A DNA stretch of 64,000 nucleotides from Hazenella coriacea (lineage in GTDB: Bacteria; Bacillota; Bacilli; Thermoactinomycetales; Thermoactinomycetaceae), in contig NZ_SMAG01000011.1 of NCBI RefSeq assembly GCF_004341825.1, forward strand, positions 1 to 64,000, written 5' to 3'. This document shows positions 45,211 through 53,478 of the stretch, piece after piece (position 1 is the first letter of the stretch; every line of letters begins with the position of its first letter). The position numbers were made by a program, and so were the translations under genes. The notes under the pieces are model-generated. The model was given only the letters and a program-made list of their open reading frames with translations, was not told where the DNA came from and ran no database searches.

Positions 45211-46554
45211 TTGTCAGTAGATATTGGAAAACGCCTAAAACAAGCACGTGAAATGCACAGACTTACAATCGAAGATATAGCGGCGCAAACAAGAATACCT
45301 CAGAAATATTTACTCGCTATCGAAAATGGCCAGTTCGATCTCTTGCCAAGTCCGATTTATGTTCGATCCTATGTGCGAAGTTATGCAAATAGAGTTGGAG
45401 AAAATCCTCAGCTTCTTCTTAGGCACTATAACCCTTCATCGAATGCCTCTACATCGAGGGGAACTACAAGTGCCTACCCAACGGTTCGTCAAGAGCTTAG
45501 ACGAGATCGGCCGGCGATTGCTCCTACCCGAAATCGCTCATCCATGGAAGAATCCTCATCCAGACGCGAGTCTTCATATGGCTACTCTGGAAGTGAAGCA
45601 GTCCAAAGTCAAAGTCGATATCAAAATCGAGAGATTTATGAGTCTTCACAGAATCGTGGGGAATATCATACGCATCCAACAGCTTATCAAGAGCAGTGGC
45701 AACAAAGGGATTTAAGTCAAACGATGGCTGCTAGATCAAGAAGGGTAAATCCTTCCAATAGTACGATTGTTCAACCTGAACCAAATACTTATCCAGCACA
45801 ACCCTCAGCAAGATCTAACATTAATGAAGAATCGTCGACTGTTCTAGAAGCAGAAATTGTTTCATCTACACCTTACTCACAAAGAAGAAGACCTACTATG
45901 CCTAAAGATGTACCTGATCCTGAAGAATTAGGAATTGAACCTAAGACAAAGCACAGAGAAATTGAAATGACTCCTCTTCCAAGTAGAAGCACATCTACTC
46001 CAAGTCGTACTCAACGGATGCGGGCAGTAACTGAAGAAGATCATAATAAAAAATCAGGTTTCTCTTGGGGAAAACTATACAATTGGTTGTTAATTGTTGG
46101 AGCGATTGGTTTAGCTATTGCAGTAATTGTCTTCCTTTGGACTATGTATAGCGAACCAGAAGGTTCAAGTGCTTCTTCGAAGACTCCAATAGAATCTAAA
46201 GAACCGGACTCAAAAGGTGGATCTTCCACTAAACAGGAACCTATATTGACTTTAATTTCTACTGCCCCAAATGGAGTGGATCGGTGGGAGCTTTCAAATG
46301 TTCAACAAATTGACTTAAAGGTAGATGTGGCAGTGGGAAAAGAAAGCCAGTTAGAGATTCGTGATCAGGAAGTCGGTGAACCTATTGTCTCCATGCGACT
46401 GGAGCCCGGAAAAATGTTTACAAAATCGTTAAATAAAACAATTTGGATAACATTAAGCCATCCGGTTGATACAACAGTTACACTCAACGGAAAACAGTTA
46501 CCTACGAACGGCTATAAGAAAGAAAAAAGTTTTCATATTAATCTAGTAAACTGA
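45211..46554 (+). CDS. RodZ/YmfM-family protein, copy 2
   Basis: A 447-aa paralogue with the same order: HTH (~2-72; IGKRLKQAREMHRLTIEDI, LPSPIYVRSYVRSYAN), a long Ser/Arg/Gln-rich linker (~75-285), a membrane helix (~291-311) and a C-terminal beta domain. TTG start 16 bases after copy 1, behind AGGGGGTG, so it shares that transcript. A terminator overlaps its end. Confidence 0.87.
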   Translation: MSVDIGKRLKQAREMHRLTIEDIAAQTRIPQKYLLAIENGQFDLLPSPIYVRSYVRSYANRVGENPQLLLRHYNPSSNASTSRGTTSAYPTVRQELRRDRPAIAPTRNRSSMEESSSRRESSYGYSGSEAVQSQSRYQNREIYESSQNRGEYHTHPTAYQEQWQQRDLSQTMAARSRRVNPSNSTIVQPEPNTYPAQPSARSNINEESSTVLEAEIVSSTPYSQRRRPTMPKDVPDPEELGIEPKTKHREIEMTPLPSRSTSTPSRTQRMRAVTEEDHNKKSGFSWGKLYNWLLIVGAIGLAIAVIVFLWTMYSEPEGSSASSKTPIESKEPDSKGGSSTKQEPILTLISTAPNGVDRWELSNVQQIDLKVDVAVGKESQLEIRDQEVGEPIVSMRLEPGKMFTKSLNKTIWITLSHPVDTTVTLNGKQLPTNGYKKEKSFHINLVN

Positions 46555-46579
46555 GCTCTCCAACTTGAGAGCTTTTTTT
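46554..46579 (+). terminator. Terminator after rodZ copy 2
   Basis: AGCTCTC/GAGAGCT stem, 6-base loop and seven T. The last T bases form the start of the following TTGACA -35 box. Confidence 0.88.
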
Positions 46580-46606
46580 GACACATAAAACATAGCGTGG
46601 TATGCT
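46578..46606 (+). promoter_or_regulatory. Promoter of rodZ copy 3
   Basis: TTGACA (46578-46583), 17-base spacer, TATGCT (46601-46606) preceded by TGG (extended -10). It gives a ~270-base leader before copy 3 in which I see no gene. Confidence 0.7.
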
Positions 46607-46867
46607 TGTATCAAATTTAAATTGGTAGTGATCGTAAGAATTTTTTTCTTAAATGGAGATAAAGGAAGATCTTGCGTTTCATCTACTATTTTTATTATTT
46701 GTGGATTTGCTAATTGGAAGTATCTAACATACTTCGCAATCTACACCAATCATCTACACTCTCAAATTAAAAAATTTATTGTTTATTGAACTAACAATTT
46801 GTACAAGGTTGAAAGAACTAGATTTCCGCTGTAAATTCTGTGGATTGCGGACGTTCACACAACCCTT
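46607..46867 (+). other. Long leader of rodZ copy 3
   Basis: About 260 bases between the predicted promoter and the Shine-Dalgarno of copy 3. It is AT-rich with no convincing ORF or strong hairpin. Confidence 0.35.
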
Positions 46868-46881
46868 AGGAGGTGGCTGGG

Positions 46882-48345
46882 GTGTCTGTCGAAATCGGTT
46901 CGTTTCTTCGACAAGCCCGAGAGTCGATTGGACTGTCCCTCGATCAGTTACAGGAAAAGACCAGGATTCAAAAATCTTTCTTAGTCGCAATCGAGAATGG
47001 CGAATTTAATAAACTACCAAGTCCTTTTTATGTAAGGACATACCTTCGTTCTTATGCGAATTGTGTGAAAGTCGAGCCTCATCATATCCTGAGGCAGTAT
47101 CGTAAAGAAGAACAGCGTGAGCGTGGCTTAACGGGTGTACATAAAGTTGTTACTGAAGATATGCTAAACAATAGCTTCACATCTCAGCAAACATTACAAC
47201 TACCTCACCTAACAGGTCAAACCATGTCGATGCCTACGATCGGGTCCCAGTTTCAATCTGGAGCGAATCATGCTAAACATCGGACTAGTGCACATACCGC
47301 TTTAACGATTGCTAAAAATCAAGAGCTGACACGTAAATCAAGCGATTCAGCACGACGAGATTTAGGGTATCAACGAACAAGCGGCGGGACAAGATCAACT
47401 CCTGGGTTACCTATAGCTGAATCGGAGTCTGTTCCAAGTCAAAGTCGAGCGGTGGTTAGCAAAAGTACAAATCCAATTAAACGTTATGCGGATGAATCGA
47501 CTGTGAATCGGACACGTTCTGCTGATACAACACCACTTAGTGGAACACGAAATTTAAAAGATTCCAATCCATCCATGCGTACAACGGACCCATCGATGGG
47601 TCGGGTGTGGGATAAAAACCAAACAGGAACCCAACGTTCCCAAAAATCTGCAATTCCCGCAGACGAAATTCCAACCCGATCATCCCGCTCATCGCGTTCG
47701 AAAAAAGAATTGACTCAATCTTCCATGCCACCAGTGGCTTCTGGAAGTATTCAAGAAATTGAGGATCAGCCGGAATCTCAAGTTGCTTTGCGTTTTGACC
47801 AACTAAGTCGAAGTGCCGTTAAAAATAATAGAAAAAGCAAGAAAGCAACACAGGATTTTCCAGTTAAAATGGTATCTAGCATTGCTGCTGGTATTTTAGT
47901 ATGTGGTGGTTTGGTTTGGGGGGCAACACAGTTTTTCGGAGATGATCAAACAGACACGTCTTCTGCTAATGATAAAAAAGTCACCTCTAACAATAAGAAT
48001 CAAGTTCCTTCTGAAGTGATGGATCAGACCACCATCGCTACTGTCTCCGAATCTGCTGAGCAAAATACCTATCAGTTATCTGGGGTTAAAGGTAAAGTAA
48101 AGCTTACTTTTGTAGGTTCAGGTGGAGAGTCAAGAGTAGCGATTGCCAATACAGGAATACAAATAGAATCAAACCTTATGGAAGATAAAACGGTAACCAG
48201 AGGGTTCGTTTGGGATTATGAATATGATTTCGATCAAAACAAAGATTTATGGATTAAAATAGGTGAACCTAAAAATATTTCTATTAAAGTGAATGGCAGA
48301 GAGATTGGCTCATCTAAACTTGTGAATGTACAATATACGAAATAA
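46882..48345 (+). CDS. RodZ/YmfM-family protein, copy 3
   Basis: A 487-aa paralogue: HTH (~2-73; IGSFLRQARESIGLSLDQL, LPSPFYVRTYLRSYAN), an unusually long Ser/Thr/Arg-rich linker (~75-325), a membrane helix (~328-351) and a C-terminal beta domain. The GTG at 46882 lies 6 bases after AGGAGGTG and gives MSVEIG, like copy 2; the GTG at 46873 overlaps that site. Own promoter and terminator. Confidence 0.87.
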   Translation: MSVEIGSFLRQARESIGLSLDQLQEKTRIQKSFLVAIENGEFNKLPSPFYVRTYLRSYANCVKVEPHHILRQYRKEEQRERGLTGVHKVVTEDMLNNSFTSQQTLQLPHLTGQTMSMPTIGSQFQSGANHAKHRTSAHTALTIAKNQELTRKSSDSARRDLGYQRTSGGTRSTPGLPIAESESVPSQSRAVVSKSTNPIKRYADESTVNRTRSADTTPLSGTRNLKDSNPSMRTTDPSMGRVWDKNQTGTQRSQKSAIPADEIPTRSSRSSRSKKELTQSSMPPVASGSIQEIEDQPESQVALRFDQLSRSAVKNNRKSKKATQDFPVKMVSSIAAGILVCGGLVWGATQFFGDDQTDTSSANDKKVTSNNKNQVPSEVMDQTTIATVSESAEQNTYQLSGVKGKVKLTFVGSGGESRVAIANTGIQIESNLMEDKTVTRGFVWDYEYDFDQNKDLWIKIGEPKNISIKVNGREIGSSKLVNVQYTK

Positions 48346-48347
48346 TT

Positions 48348-48383
48348 AGCAAGCCTCGCTTCTTTAAGGGGCTTGCTTATTTT
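48348..48383 (+). terminator. Terminator after rodZ copy 3
   Basis: AGCAAGCC/GGCTTGCT stem followed by TATTTT that runs into the next -35 box. Confidence 0.8.
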
Positions 48384-48410
48384 GACGTGTTCTATACTCT
48401 GCGATATACT
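48382..48410 (+). promoter_or_regulatory. Promoter of rodZ copy 4
   Basis: TTGACG, 17-base spacer, TATACT. Confidence 0.78.
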
Positions 48411-48457
48411 GATGAAGTTAACCGTGGAATGAACTAACAGGAGGTAATCGGGTAAAT

Positions 48458-49315
48458 ATGACCGGTTTACAAAAAAATTCATTACGAGAAGCTCGGTTAA
48501 AAGACAGTATATCTATTGAGGAAATATCCGAAGAATTAAATATTGATTCCATTTATTTAGAAGCGATTGAAAATGAGGAGTTTTCTACTTTACCTTCTCT
48601 TTATGCAAAAGGTTATATTCGAACTTATGCGCGGTTTCTAGAAGTAGATCCAAATCCTTTACTTCAAGCGTACAAGGATTCGATGCCCAAAGAAGCAGTA
48701 GTTATTGACAATGAGAATTCAACACCACCATTAAGTCGTAAAGAGCGTGCTGAATTACACCAGTCAAAGCGAAGTTCTTCATCAAAGAAAAAGTGGATGG
48801 GTAAAAAGTTATCTTCGATTGGTTGGCCGATTTGGTCATTGATCGGACTCATTATTTTAGCGATTCCATTACTGATTTGGTGGCTTTCTGATGATAATCA
48901 AACAGTTGTTCACTCAGTCAATCCTTCTACTACTTCCTCACCTTCAGATGCAAAAGTGACCTCTGAGCAATCGAAATCAACTCGTGCCGAGGTTAAGCTG
49001 ATTCAGCCATCTGAAACATATGATTATGGGGATGTTTATGGGATTTCACAATCTGACCAAGTTCAAGTGAAAGTTACAGCAGTTAAACCAACTGAGATTC
49101 GAGTTCGAGAAAGTGGACCTCAGGGGAAAATTATTTTTGAAAAAGAGTTACAATCGAATCAGGTTGAGACGTTTACTCATGATCAGTGGATCTCATTAAG
49201 AGTGAATCATCCTAGCCATGTTTTACTTTCAGTAAACGGTGTGACGATTGATACCTCAGAACAAAAAGAGATCCAAGTATATCAGCTAAAAGTAGTTGAT
49301 GGAGCAGAGAGGTGA
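48458..49315 (+). CDS. rodZ: RodZ/YmfM-family protein, copy 4 (closest to YmfM)
   Basis: A 285-aa protein with HTH (~4-72; LREARLKDSISIEEISEEL, LPSLYAKGYIRTYARFLEV), a short basic linker (~85-120), a membrane helix (~123-143) and a C-terminal DUF4115-type domain. Its short linker, length and place next to pgsA make it the best match for B. subtilis YmfM (~288 aa). AGGAGG precedes the ATG. The following terminator begins inside its last codons. Confidence 0.9.
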   Translation: MTGLQKNSLREARLKDSISIEEISEELNIDSIYLEAIENEEFSTLPSLYAKGYIRTYARFLEVDPNPLLQAYKDSMPKEAVVIDNENSTPPLSRKERAELHQSKRSSSSKKKWMGKKLSSIGWPIWSLIGLIILAIPLLIWWLSDDNQTVVHSVNPSTTSSPSDAKVTSEQSKSTRAEVKLIQPSETYDYGDVYGISQSDQVQVKVTAVKPTEIRVRESGPQGKIIFEKELQSNQVETFTHDQWISLRVNHPSHVLLSVNGVTIDTSEQKEIQVYQLKVVDGAER

Positions 49316-49339
49316 TCATCCTCTCTGCTCTCTCTTTTT
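49302..49339 (+). terminator. Terminator overlapping the rodZ copy 4 stop
   Basis: An 11-bp perfect stem GAGCAGAGAGG/CCTCTCTGCTC around the TGA stop, followed by TCTCTTTTT. Confidence 0.92.
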
Positions 49340-49367
49340 GACACGATTGTTCTGCTTGGTTTATACT
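49338..49367 (+). promoter_or_regulatory. Promoter of pgsA
   Basis: TTGACA (49338-49343), 18-base spacer, TATACT (49362-49367). The first T bases belong to the preceding terminator tract. Confidence 0.75.
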
Positions 49368-49411
49368 TACGAAAGAATTATTACTAGGTGTTATCAACCG
49401 GAGGAAGAAAC

Positions 49412-49489
49412 GTGGCACAAAAACAATTTACCTTCCATTCTTTACGATATCCGTGGTTTGGAGAGTTGCCAGGGAGGTTGGTAAGGTGA
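49412..49489 (+). CDS. Candidate 25-codon leader peptide upstream of pgsA
   Basis: A GTG-started ORF (MAQKQFTFHSLRYPWFGELP then GRLVR) with CGGAGGAAG 6 bases upstream. Its TGA overlaps the pgsA start codon (GTGA), the arrangement of translational coupling. No similarity is known to me. It could be a coupling leader or chance. Confidence 0.4.
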   Translation: MAQKQFTFHSLRYPWFGELPGRLVR

Positions 49490-50067
49490 ACCTGGCCAAT
49501 AAAATCACGCTGGCTAGAATTTTTTTGGTTCCAGTTGTGATGATCTTCTTATTGGTTCGCTTTGAGATTGGTTATATTCATGTTGGAGATACCAAATTAA
49601 CCATTAGTGAAATCATTGCAACAACCGTCTTTGTTTTGGCTGCGGCTTCAGATGGATTAGATGGTTATATTGCTCGTAAAAATAAAATAGTCACAAATCT
49701 TGGTAAGTTTTTAGATCCTCTGGCAGATAAGTTATTAATTACCGCTGCTTTAATATCGTTGGTGGAAATGCAAAGATTAGAGGCATGGATCGCTATTGCG
49801 ATTATCAGCCGTGAGTTTGCTGTGACAGGATTACGTTTAATCGCTGCAGCTGAGGGAGTAATTATTTCAGCCAGTGCAATGGGGAAATTGAAGACGATCA
49901 TCCAAATCGTTGCGATTATCTCATTGATGTTAAATAATTTTCCTTTTTCAGCACTAGCATTTCCGTTTGCAGATATTGCTAAATGGTTAGCTGTCATTAT
50001 TACGATTGTCTCAGGTCTGGATTATTTTTATAAAAATAGAAAGCTGGTTAGCGTTACCAGAGAATAG
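49486..50067 (+). CDS. pgsA: CDP-diacylglycerol-glycerol-3-phosphate 3-phosphatidyltransferase
   Basis: A 193-aa membrane enzyme making phosphatidylglycerol phosphate. The CDP-alcohol phosphotransferase motif reads DGLDGYIARK followed by GKFLDPLADKLL. The start MNLANKITLARIFLVP matches the family; GTG at 49486 lies 8 bases after AGGGAGG. The longer frame start at 49453 lacks a site. Confidence 0.94.
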   Translation: MNLANKITLARIFLVPVVMIFLLVRFEIGYIHVGDTKLTISEIIATTVFVLAAASDGLDGYIARKNKIVTNLGKFLDPLADKLLITAALISLVEMQRLEAWIAIAIISREFAVTGLRLIAAAEGVIISASAMGKLKTIIQIVAIISLMLNNFPFSALAFPFADIAKWLAVIITIVSGLDYFYKNRKLVSVTRE

Positions 50068-50100
50068 TTCAACCATTTTATGTTGGGAAGGAAATGTTTT

Positions 50101-51348
50101 ATGCGTGCGGAGATCATAACGGTTGGTACCGAATTATTGCTAGGTCAGACACTAGATCGTCACTCACAATATCTGTCCCAAGAATGTTCCCCTTTGGGAA
50201 TTGGAGTCTATTACCATACATCCGTAGGGGATAATCGTCAACGGTTATTAGAAGTGATTCAACTAGCTAGTTCACGATCAGAGTTAATTTTTTTATGTGG
50301 CGGTTTGGGTCCAACCATGGATGATTTGACGAAAGAAACTTTGGCTGAGTATCTTGATGTTCGTTTGATACAAGATCCAGAGACTGTAACTCATTTAGAA
50401 AAATTATTTGTGGGGCGAACGATCGCTACGAATAATTTTAAACAAACTTATGTATTTCCTGATGGTGTTGTTTTCACTAATCAAAACGGAACAGCTCCTG
50501 GCTTATCAGTGAAGAGTAAGGGAGTTACATATATTTGTCTGCCGGGTCCTCCCAACGAATTAGTACCAATGTTTGAGACAAGTATTCGACCGTTTCTGCT
50601 TCAGTTGTTACCCGAAAAGCAAGTCATTGATTCACATACCTTGTCCTTTTTTGGAATTGGGGAATCTTTACTTGAGGAACGTTTAAATGACATCATAGAG
50701 AATCAGACCAATCCAACGATTGCTCCATATGCCAAAGAAGCAGGTGTTACATTACGTATTACAGCAAAAGCGAAGGATAAAACAACCGCACATGCGATGG
50801 TTCAACCGACTCTTTCTGCGATTATGGAACGAGTAGGTGAGTACTGTTTTAGTGAAAAAGAGGAATCCTTGGAAGAAGTCGTAATTTCTTTTCTCAAACA
50901 GCAGCAACGAACGCTTTCTGTGGTTGAAAGTTGTACAGGTGGGTTGTTAGCTCATATGGTTACGTCGGTTCCTGGAAGTAGTGAAGTTTTTAAGGGTGGA
51001 ATCGTCTCTTATACCAATGAAGTTAAAAACCAAATCGCTCAAGTACCTTTGGATGTTCTCCAGCAACATGGTGCAGTGAGCTCTTGGACTGCGGAATCTT
51101 TAGCGACGCAAACCCTCAAGCAATTTCAGACTGATTTATCTTTGAGTATAACAGGTGTTGCCGGACCTGATCCTTCTGAAGGAAAACCGGTAGGTCTAGT
51201 GTATATTGGATTGGCTGAAAAGGGACAACCGTCTCGTGTTTATCAATTTCAATTTAAGGGTTCACGTAGACGGATTCAGTTACTTGCAGCCAAGTATGCC
51301 TTATTTATTCTTCAGCAATGCTTAAAGAAAGGTGAAACTACAACATGA
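50101..51348 (+). CDS. cinA: CinA family protein (competence/damage-inducible)
   Basis: A 416-aa two-domain protein. The N-terminal MoCF-like domain (MRAEIITVGTELLLGQ, FLCGGLGPTMDDLTKE, CLPGPPNELVPMF) is followed by the nicotinamide-nucleotide amidohydrolase domain (VVESCTGGLLAHMVT, ITGVAGPDPSEGKPVGLVYIGL). It recycles NMN-type products and in B. subtilis is induced in competence. The ATG at 50101 fits AAGGAA spacing. It overlaps the helicase start (ATGA). Confidence 0.94.
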   Translation: MRAEIITVGTELLLGQTLDRHSQYLSQECSPLGIGVYYHTSVGDNRQRLLEVIQLASSRSELIFLCGGLGPTMDDLTKETLAEYLDVRLIQDPETVTHLEKLFVGRTIATNNFKQTYVFPDGVVFTNQNGTAPGLSVKSKGVTYICLPGPPNELVPMFETSIRPFLLQLLPEKQVIDSHTLSFFGIGESLLEERLNDIIENQTNPTIAPYAKEAGVTLRITAKAKDKTTAHAMVQPTLSAIMERVGEYCFSEKEESLEEVVISFLKQQQRTLSVVESCTGGLLAHMVTSVPGSSEVFKGGIVSYTNEVKNQIAQVPLDVLQQHGAVSSWTAESLATQTLKQFQTDLSLSITGVAGPDPSEGKPVGLVYIGLAEKGQPSRVYQFQFKGSRRRIQLLAAKYALFILQQCLKKGETTT

Positions 51349-52934
51349 ATCGTTTTGACAAGTTTCAAATAAGCCCTGAAATCCTTAAAGGGATTCAAGA
51401 TTTAGGATTTGAAGAGCCGTCTCCTATTCAAATCGAATGTATTCCTGCAGTTCTCCGTGGAGAAGATGTAATCGGTCAAGCTCAGACTGGGACAGGAAAA
51501 ACAGCCGCATTTGGAATTCCTGTATTGGAAAGAATTGATCCGACTGACAGTCACGTTCAGAGTATTATTTTGGCTCCAACAAGGGAGCTAGCGATCCAGG
51601 TTTCTGAGGAGTTAAGACGTATTGGTCGTCCCAAGCGAGTAAAAACTTTACCGATCTATGGTGGGCAAGCGATTGGACGTCAAATTAAAGCTTTACAACA
51701 AGGTGTTCATGTAGTTATTGGTACACCAGGACGTCTTTTGGATCATTTACGCAGAGGAACATTGAAAGCAAATCATGTGGAAATGATTGTTTTAGATGAA
51801 GCAGATGAAATGTTGGATATGGGATTCATCGAAGATATCGAGTCTGTGATGAAATTTTTGCCAGATCAACGTCAATTGTTACTTTTTTCTGCAACAATGC
51901 CACCAGCGATTCGTCAATTGGCTCAAAAATACATGCGTAAACCCAAATATATCACTGTTAATCGTGGTGAGGTGACGGTTCCGGTGATTAAGCAATATTG
52001 TTATCGTGTGTTAGAGAACTTTAAAGTTGAAGCTCTATGTCGCATTTTAGATAGCGAAGAAGTAGACTTGGCGATTGTGTTCTGTCGTACTAAAAAGGGT
52101 GTAGATGAGTTAACTGATTCACTACAGGCACGTGGTTATTTAGCAGGTGGACTTCATGGTGATCTAGCACAGCAACAGCGAGACCGGGTGATGAACTCTT
52201 TCCGTAATGGAGATATTGAACTCCTTGTGGCTACGGATGTTGCTGCACGCGGGATTGATGTTGGCAGTGTTTCACATGTAATCAACTATGATATCCCACA
52301 AGATGTTGAAAGCTATGTCCACCGAATTGGTCGTACAGGTCGTGCGGGACGAAAAGGAGTCGCTTTAACACTCGTCACCCCACGAGAAATGAAACAACTT
52401 CGTACCATTGAAGAAGAAACTGGTTCACGACTCAGAGCAAAAGAATTACCAACATTGGAAGAAGTGGCTGCCAAACAACAGCAATCTTGGATGAGTCAAA
52501 TTGAAGAAACAATTCAATCAGATGCTGATTTATCACTTTTTGAAGAGATGATTGAAGAATTAAGTGGAAAATTTTCTTCGGAAAAAGTGGCAGCAGCCGC
52601 ACTTCATCTAGCTTTTTCCGAACGCTTTTCCCGTAATGCAGATTCAACTTATAACTTTGGAGAAACAGGTGCCTCACCAGGAATGGTTCGATTCTTTATC
52701 AATGTTGGACGTAATGCGAATCTACGTCCACAAGAGTTGTCAAAAGCAATCGCTGAAAACACAGGCATCTCTTTGCGGCAAGTAGGTAGAATTAATATCT
52801 ATGATCGTTTCTCTTTCGTAGAAGTCCCTGAGGATGTAGCACCTTTTGTATACGAGGCGCTTCGTCAATCAAAAATTAATGGAACACGGGTCAACATGGA
52901 ACCAGCACGTCCCCGTAATCAACGTTCAGAATAA
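51345..52934 (+). CDS. DEAD-box RNA helicase with DbpA-type RNA-binding domain
   Basis: A 529-aa helicase. The Q motif (FEEPSPIQ), AQTGTGKT, PTRELA, TPGR, DEAD, SAT and HRIGRTGRAGR are all visible in the first ~370 residues. A linker leads to a C-terminal DbpA/CsdA-like RRM (~430-510; VRFFINVGRNANLRPQELSKAI). It resembles DeaD/CshA-type ribosome-assembly or cold-shock helicases. It starts inside the cinA stop (ATGA) behind AAAGGTG, an unusual insertion between cinA and recA. Confidence 0.93.
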   Translation: MNRFDKFQISPEILKGIQDLGFEEPSPIQIECIPAVLRGEDVIGQAQTGTGKTAAFGIPVLERIDPTDSHVQSIILAPTRELAIQVSEELRRIGRPKRVKTLPIYGGQAIGRQIKALQQGVHVVIGTPGRLLDHLRRGTLKANHVEMIVLDEADEMLDMGFIEDIESVMKFLPDQRQLLLFSATMPPAIRQLAQKYMRKPKYITVNRGEVTVPVIKQYCYRVLENFKVEALCRILDSEEVDLAIVFCRTKKGVDELTDSLQARGYLAGGLHGDLAQQQRDRVMNSFRNGDIELLVATDVAARGIDVGSVSHVINYDIPQDVESYVHRIGRTGRAGRKGVALTLVTPREMKQLRTIEEETGSRLRAKELPTLEEVAAKQQQSWMSQIEETIQSDADLSLFEEMIEELSGKFSSEKVAAAALHLAFSERFSRNADSTYNFGETGASPGMVRFFINVGRNANLRPQELSKAIAENTGISLRQVGRINIYDRFSFVEVPEDVAPFVYEALRQSKINGTRVNMEPARPRNQRSE

Positions 52935-52940
52935 AAGTAT

Positions 52941-52977
52941 AAAAAGCACCCTTGATCATTGGGTGCTTTTTATTTTG
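52941..52977. terminator. Terminator between helicase and DUF59 gene
   Basis: AAAAAGCACCC/GGGTGCTTTTT perfect 11-bp stem, likely working in both directions between the convergent genes. Confidence 0.9.
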
Positions 52978-53003
52978 TTAAGGATTTGGTGTGTGATCAT
53001 CAA

Positions 53004-53318
53004 TTAATCGGCAATACCTAGCGCAATTTTTGCATAACGGGACATTCGACTTTTGTCCCAAGGTGGATCCCACACAATGTTGACATGAACTTGATTGACA
53101 CCTTCCACTTTTCGTACAGCATCTTCAACCAGTCCATTGATCATGCCAGCGAGTGGGCAACCCATAGCCGTAAGGGTCATGGTGATGTCTACATTTCCTT
53201 CATCGTCAAGGTCAACGTCATAAATCAAACCAAGATTGACTACATCAATGTTTAACTCAGGATCATTGACTTCTTCTAGTTGTTCCATGATCTGTTCTTT
53301 AATTATTTCTTTATCCAC
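53004..53318 (-). CDS. DUF59/MIP18-family protein (YitW/SufT-like)
   Basis: A 104-aa protein of the MIP18/PaaD family linked to Fe-S cluster assembly. Visible features are VNDPELNIDVVNLGLIYDV, the TLTAMGCPLAGMI segment with the conserved Cys and VNIVWDPPWDKSRMS. The GTG start at 53318 has GAGGAGGGTGG upstream on the minus strand; the longer frame to 53480 runs through the recA promoter. Divergent from recA. Confidence 0.9.
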   Translation of the reverse strand: MDKEIIKEQIMEQLEEVNDPELNIDVVNLGLIYDVDLDDEGNVDITMTLTAMGCPLAGMINGLVEDAVRKVEGVNQVHVNIVWDPPWDKSRMSRYAKIALGIAD

Positions 53319-53385
53319 TTTTCCACCCTCCTCTCTTTTGTAATGTACCACAAACCTAGATGACTCACACCTATACACAAAAAGT

Positions 53386-53399
53386 CGAATAAATGTTCG
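53386..53399. promoter_or_regulatory. LexA (SOS) box upstream of recA
   Basis: CGAAT-AAAT-GTTCG matches the Gram-positive SOS consensus CGAAC-N4-GTTCG with one mismatch. It lies 9 bases before the recA -35 box. Confidence 0.8.
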
Positions 53400-53408
53400 T
53401 AAATGATC

Positions 53409-53437
53409 TTGGCAGATATTCAAAAACAATGTATGAT
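53409..53437 (+). promoter_or_regulatory. recA promoter
   Basis: TTGGCA, 17-base spacer, TATGAT, about 40 bases before the recA ATG. Confidence 0.75.
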
Positions 53438-53478
53438 GTGGATAGTTGATTTTATGGGAGAAAAAAGGAGGAAAGTGC

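Noticed and set aside
46779-47009. 76-codon ORF with a CxxC-like RCKFCG overlapping the rodZ copy 3 start
   Set aside because: It overlaps the RodZ HTH coding frame and has no convincing ribosome site; one Cys pair is not enough.
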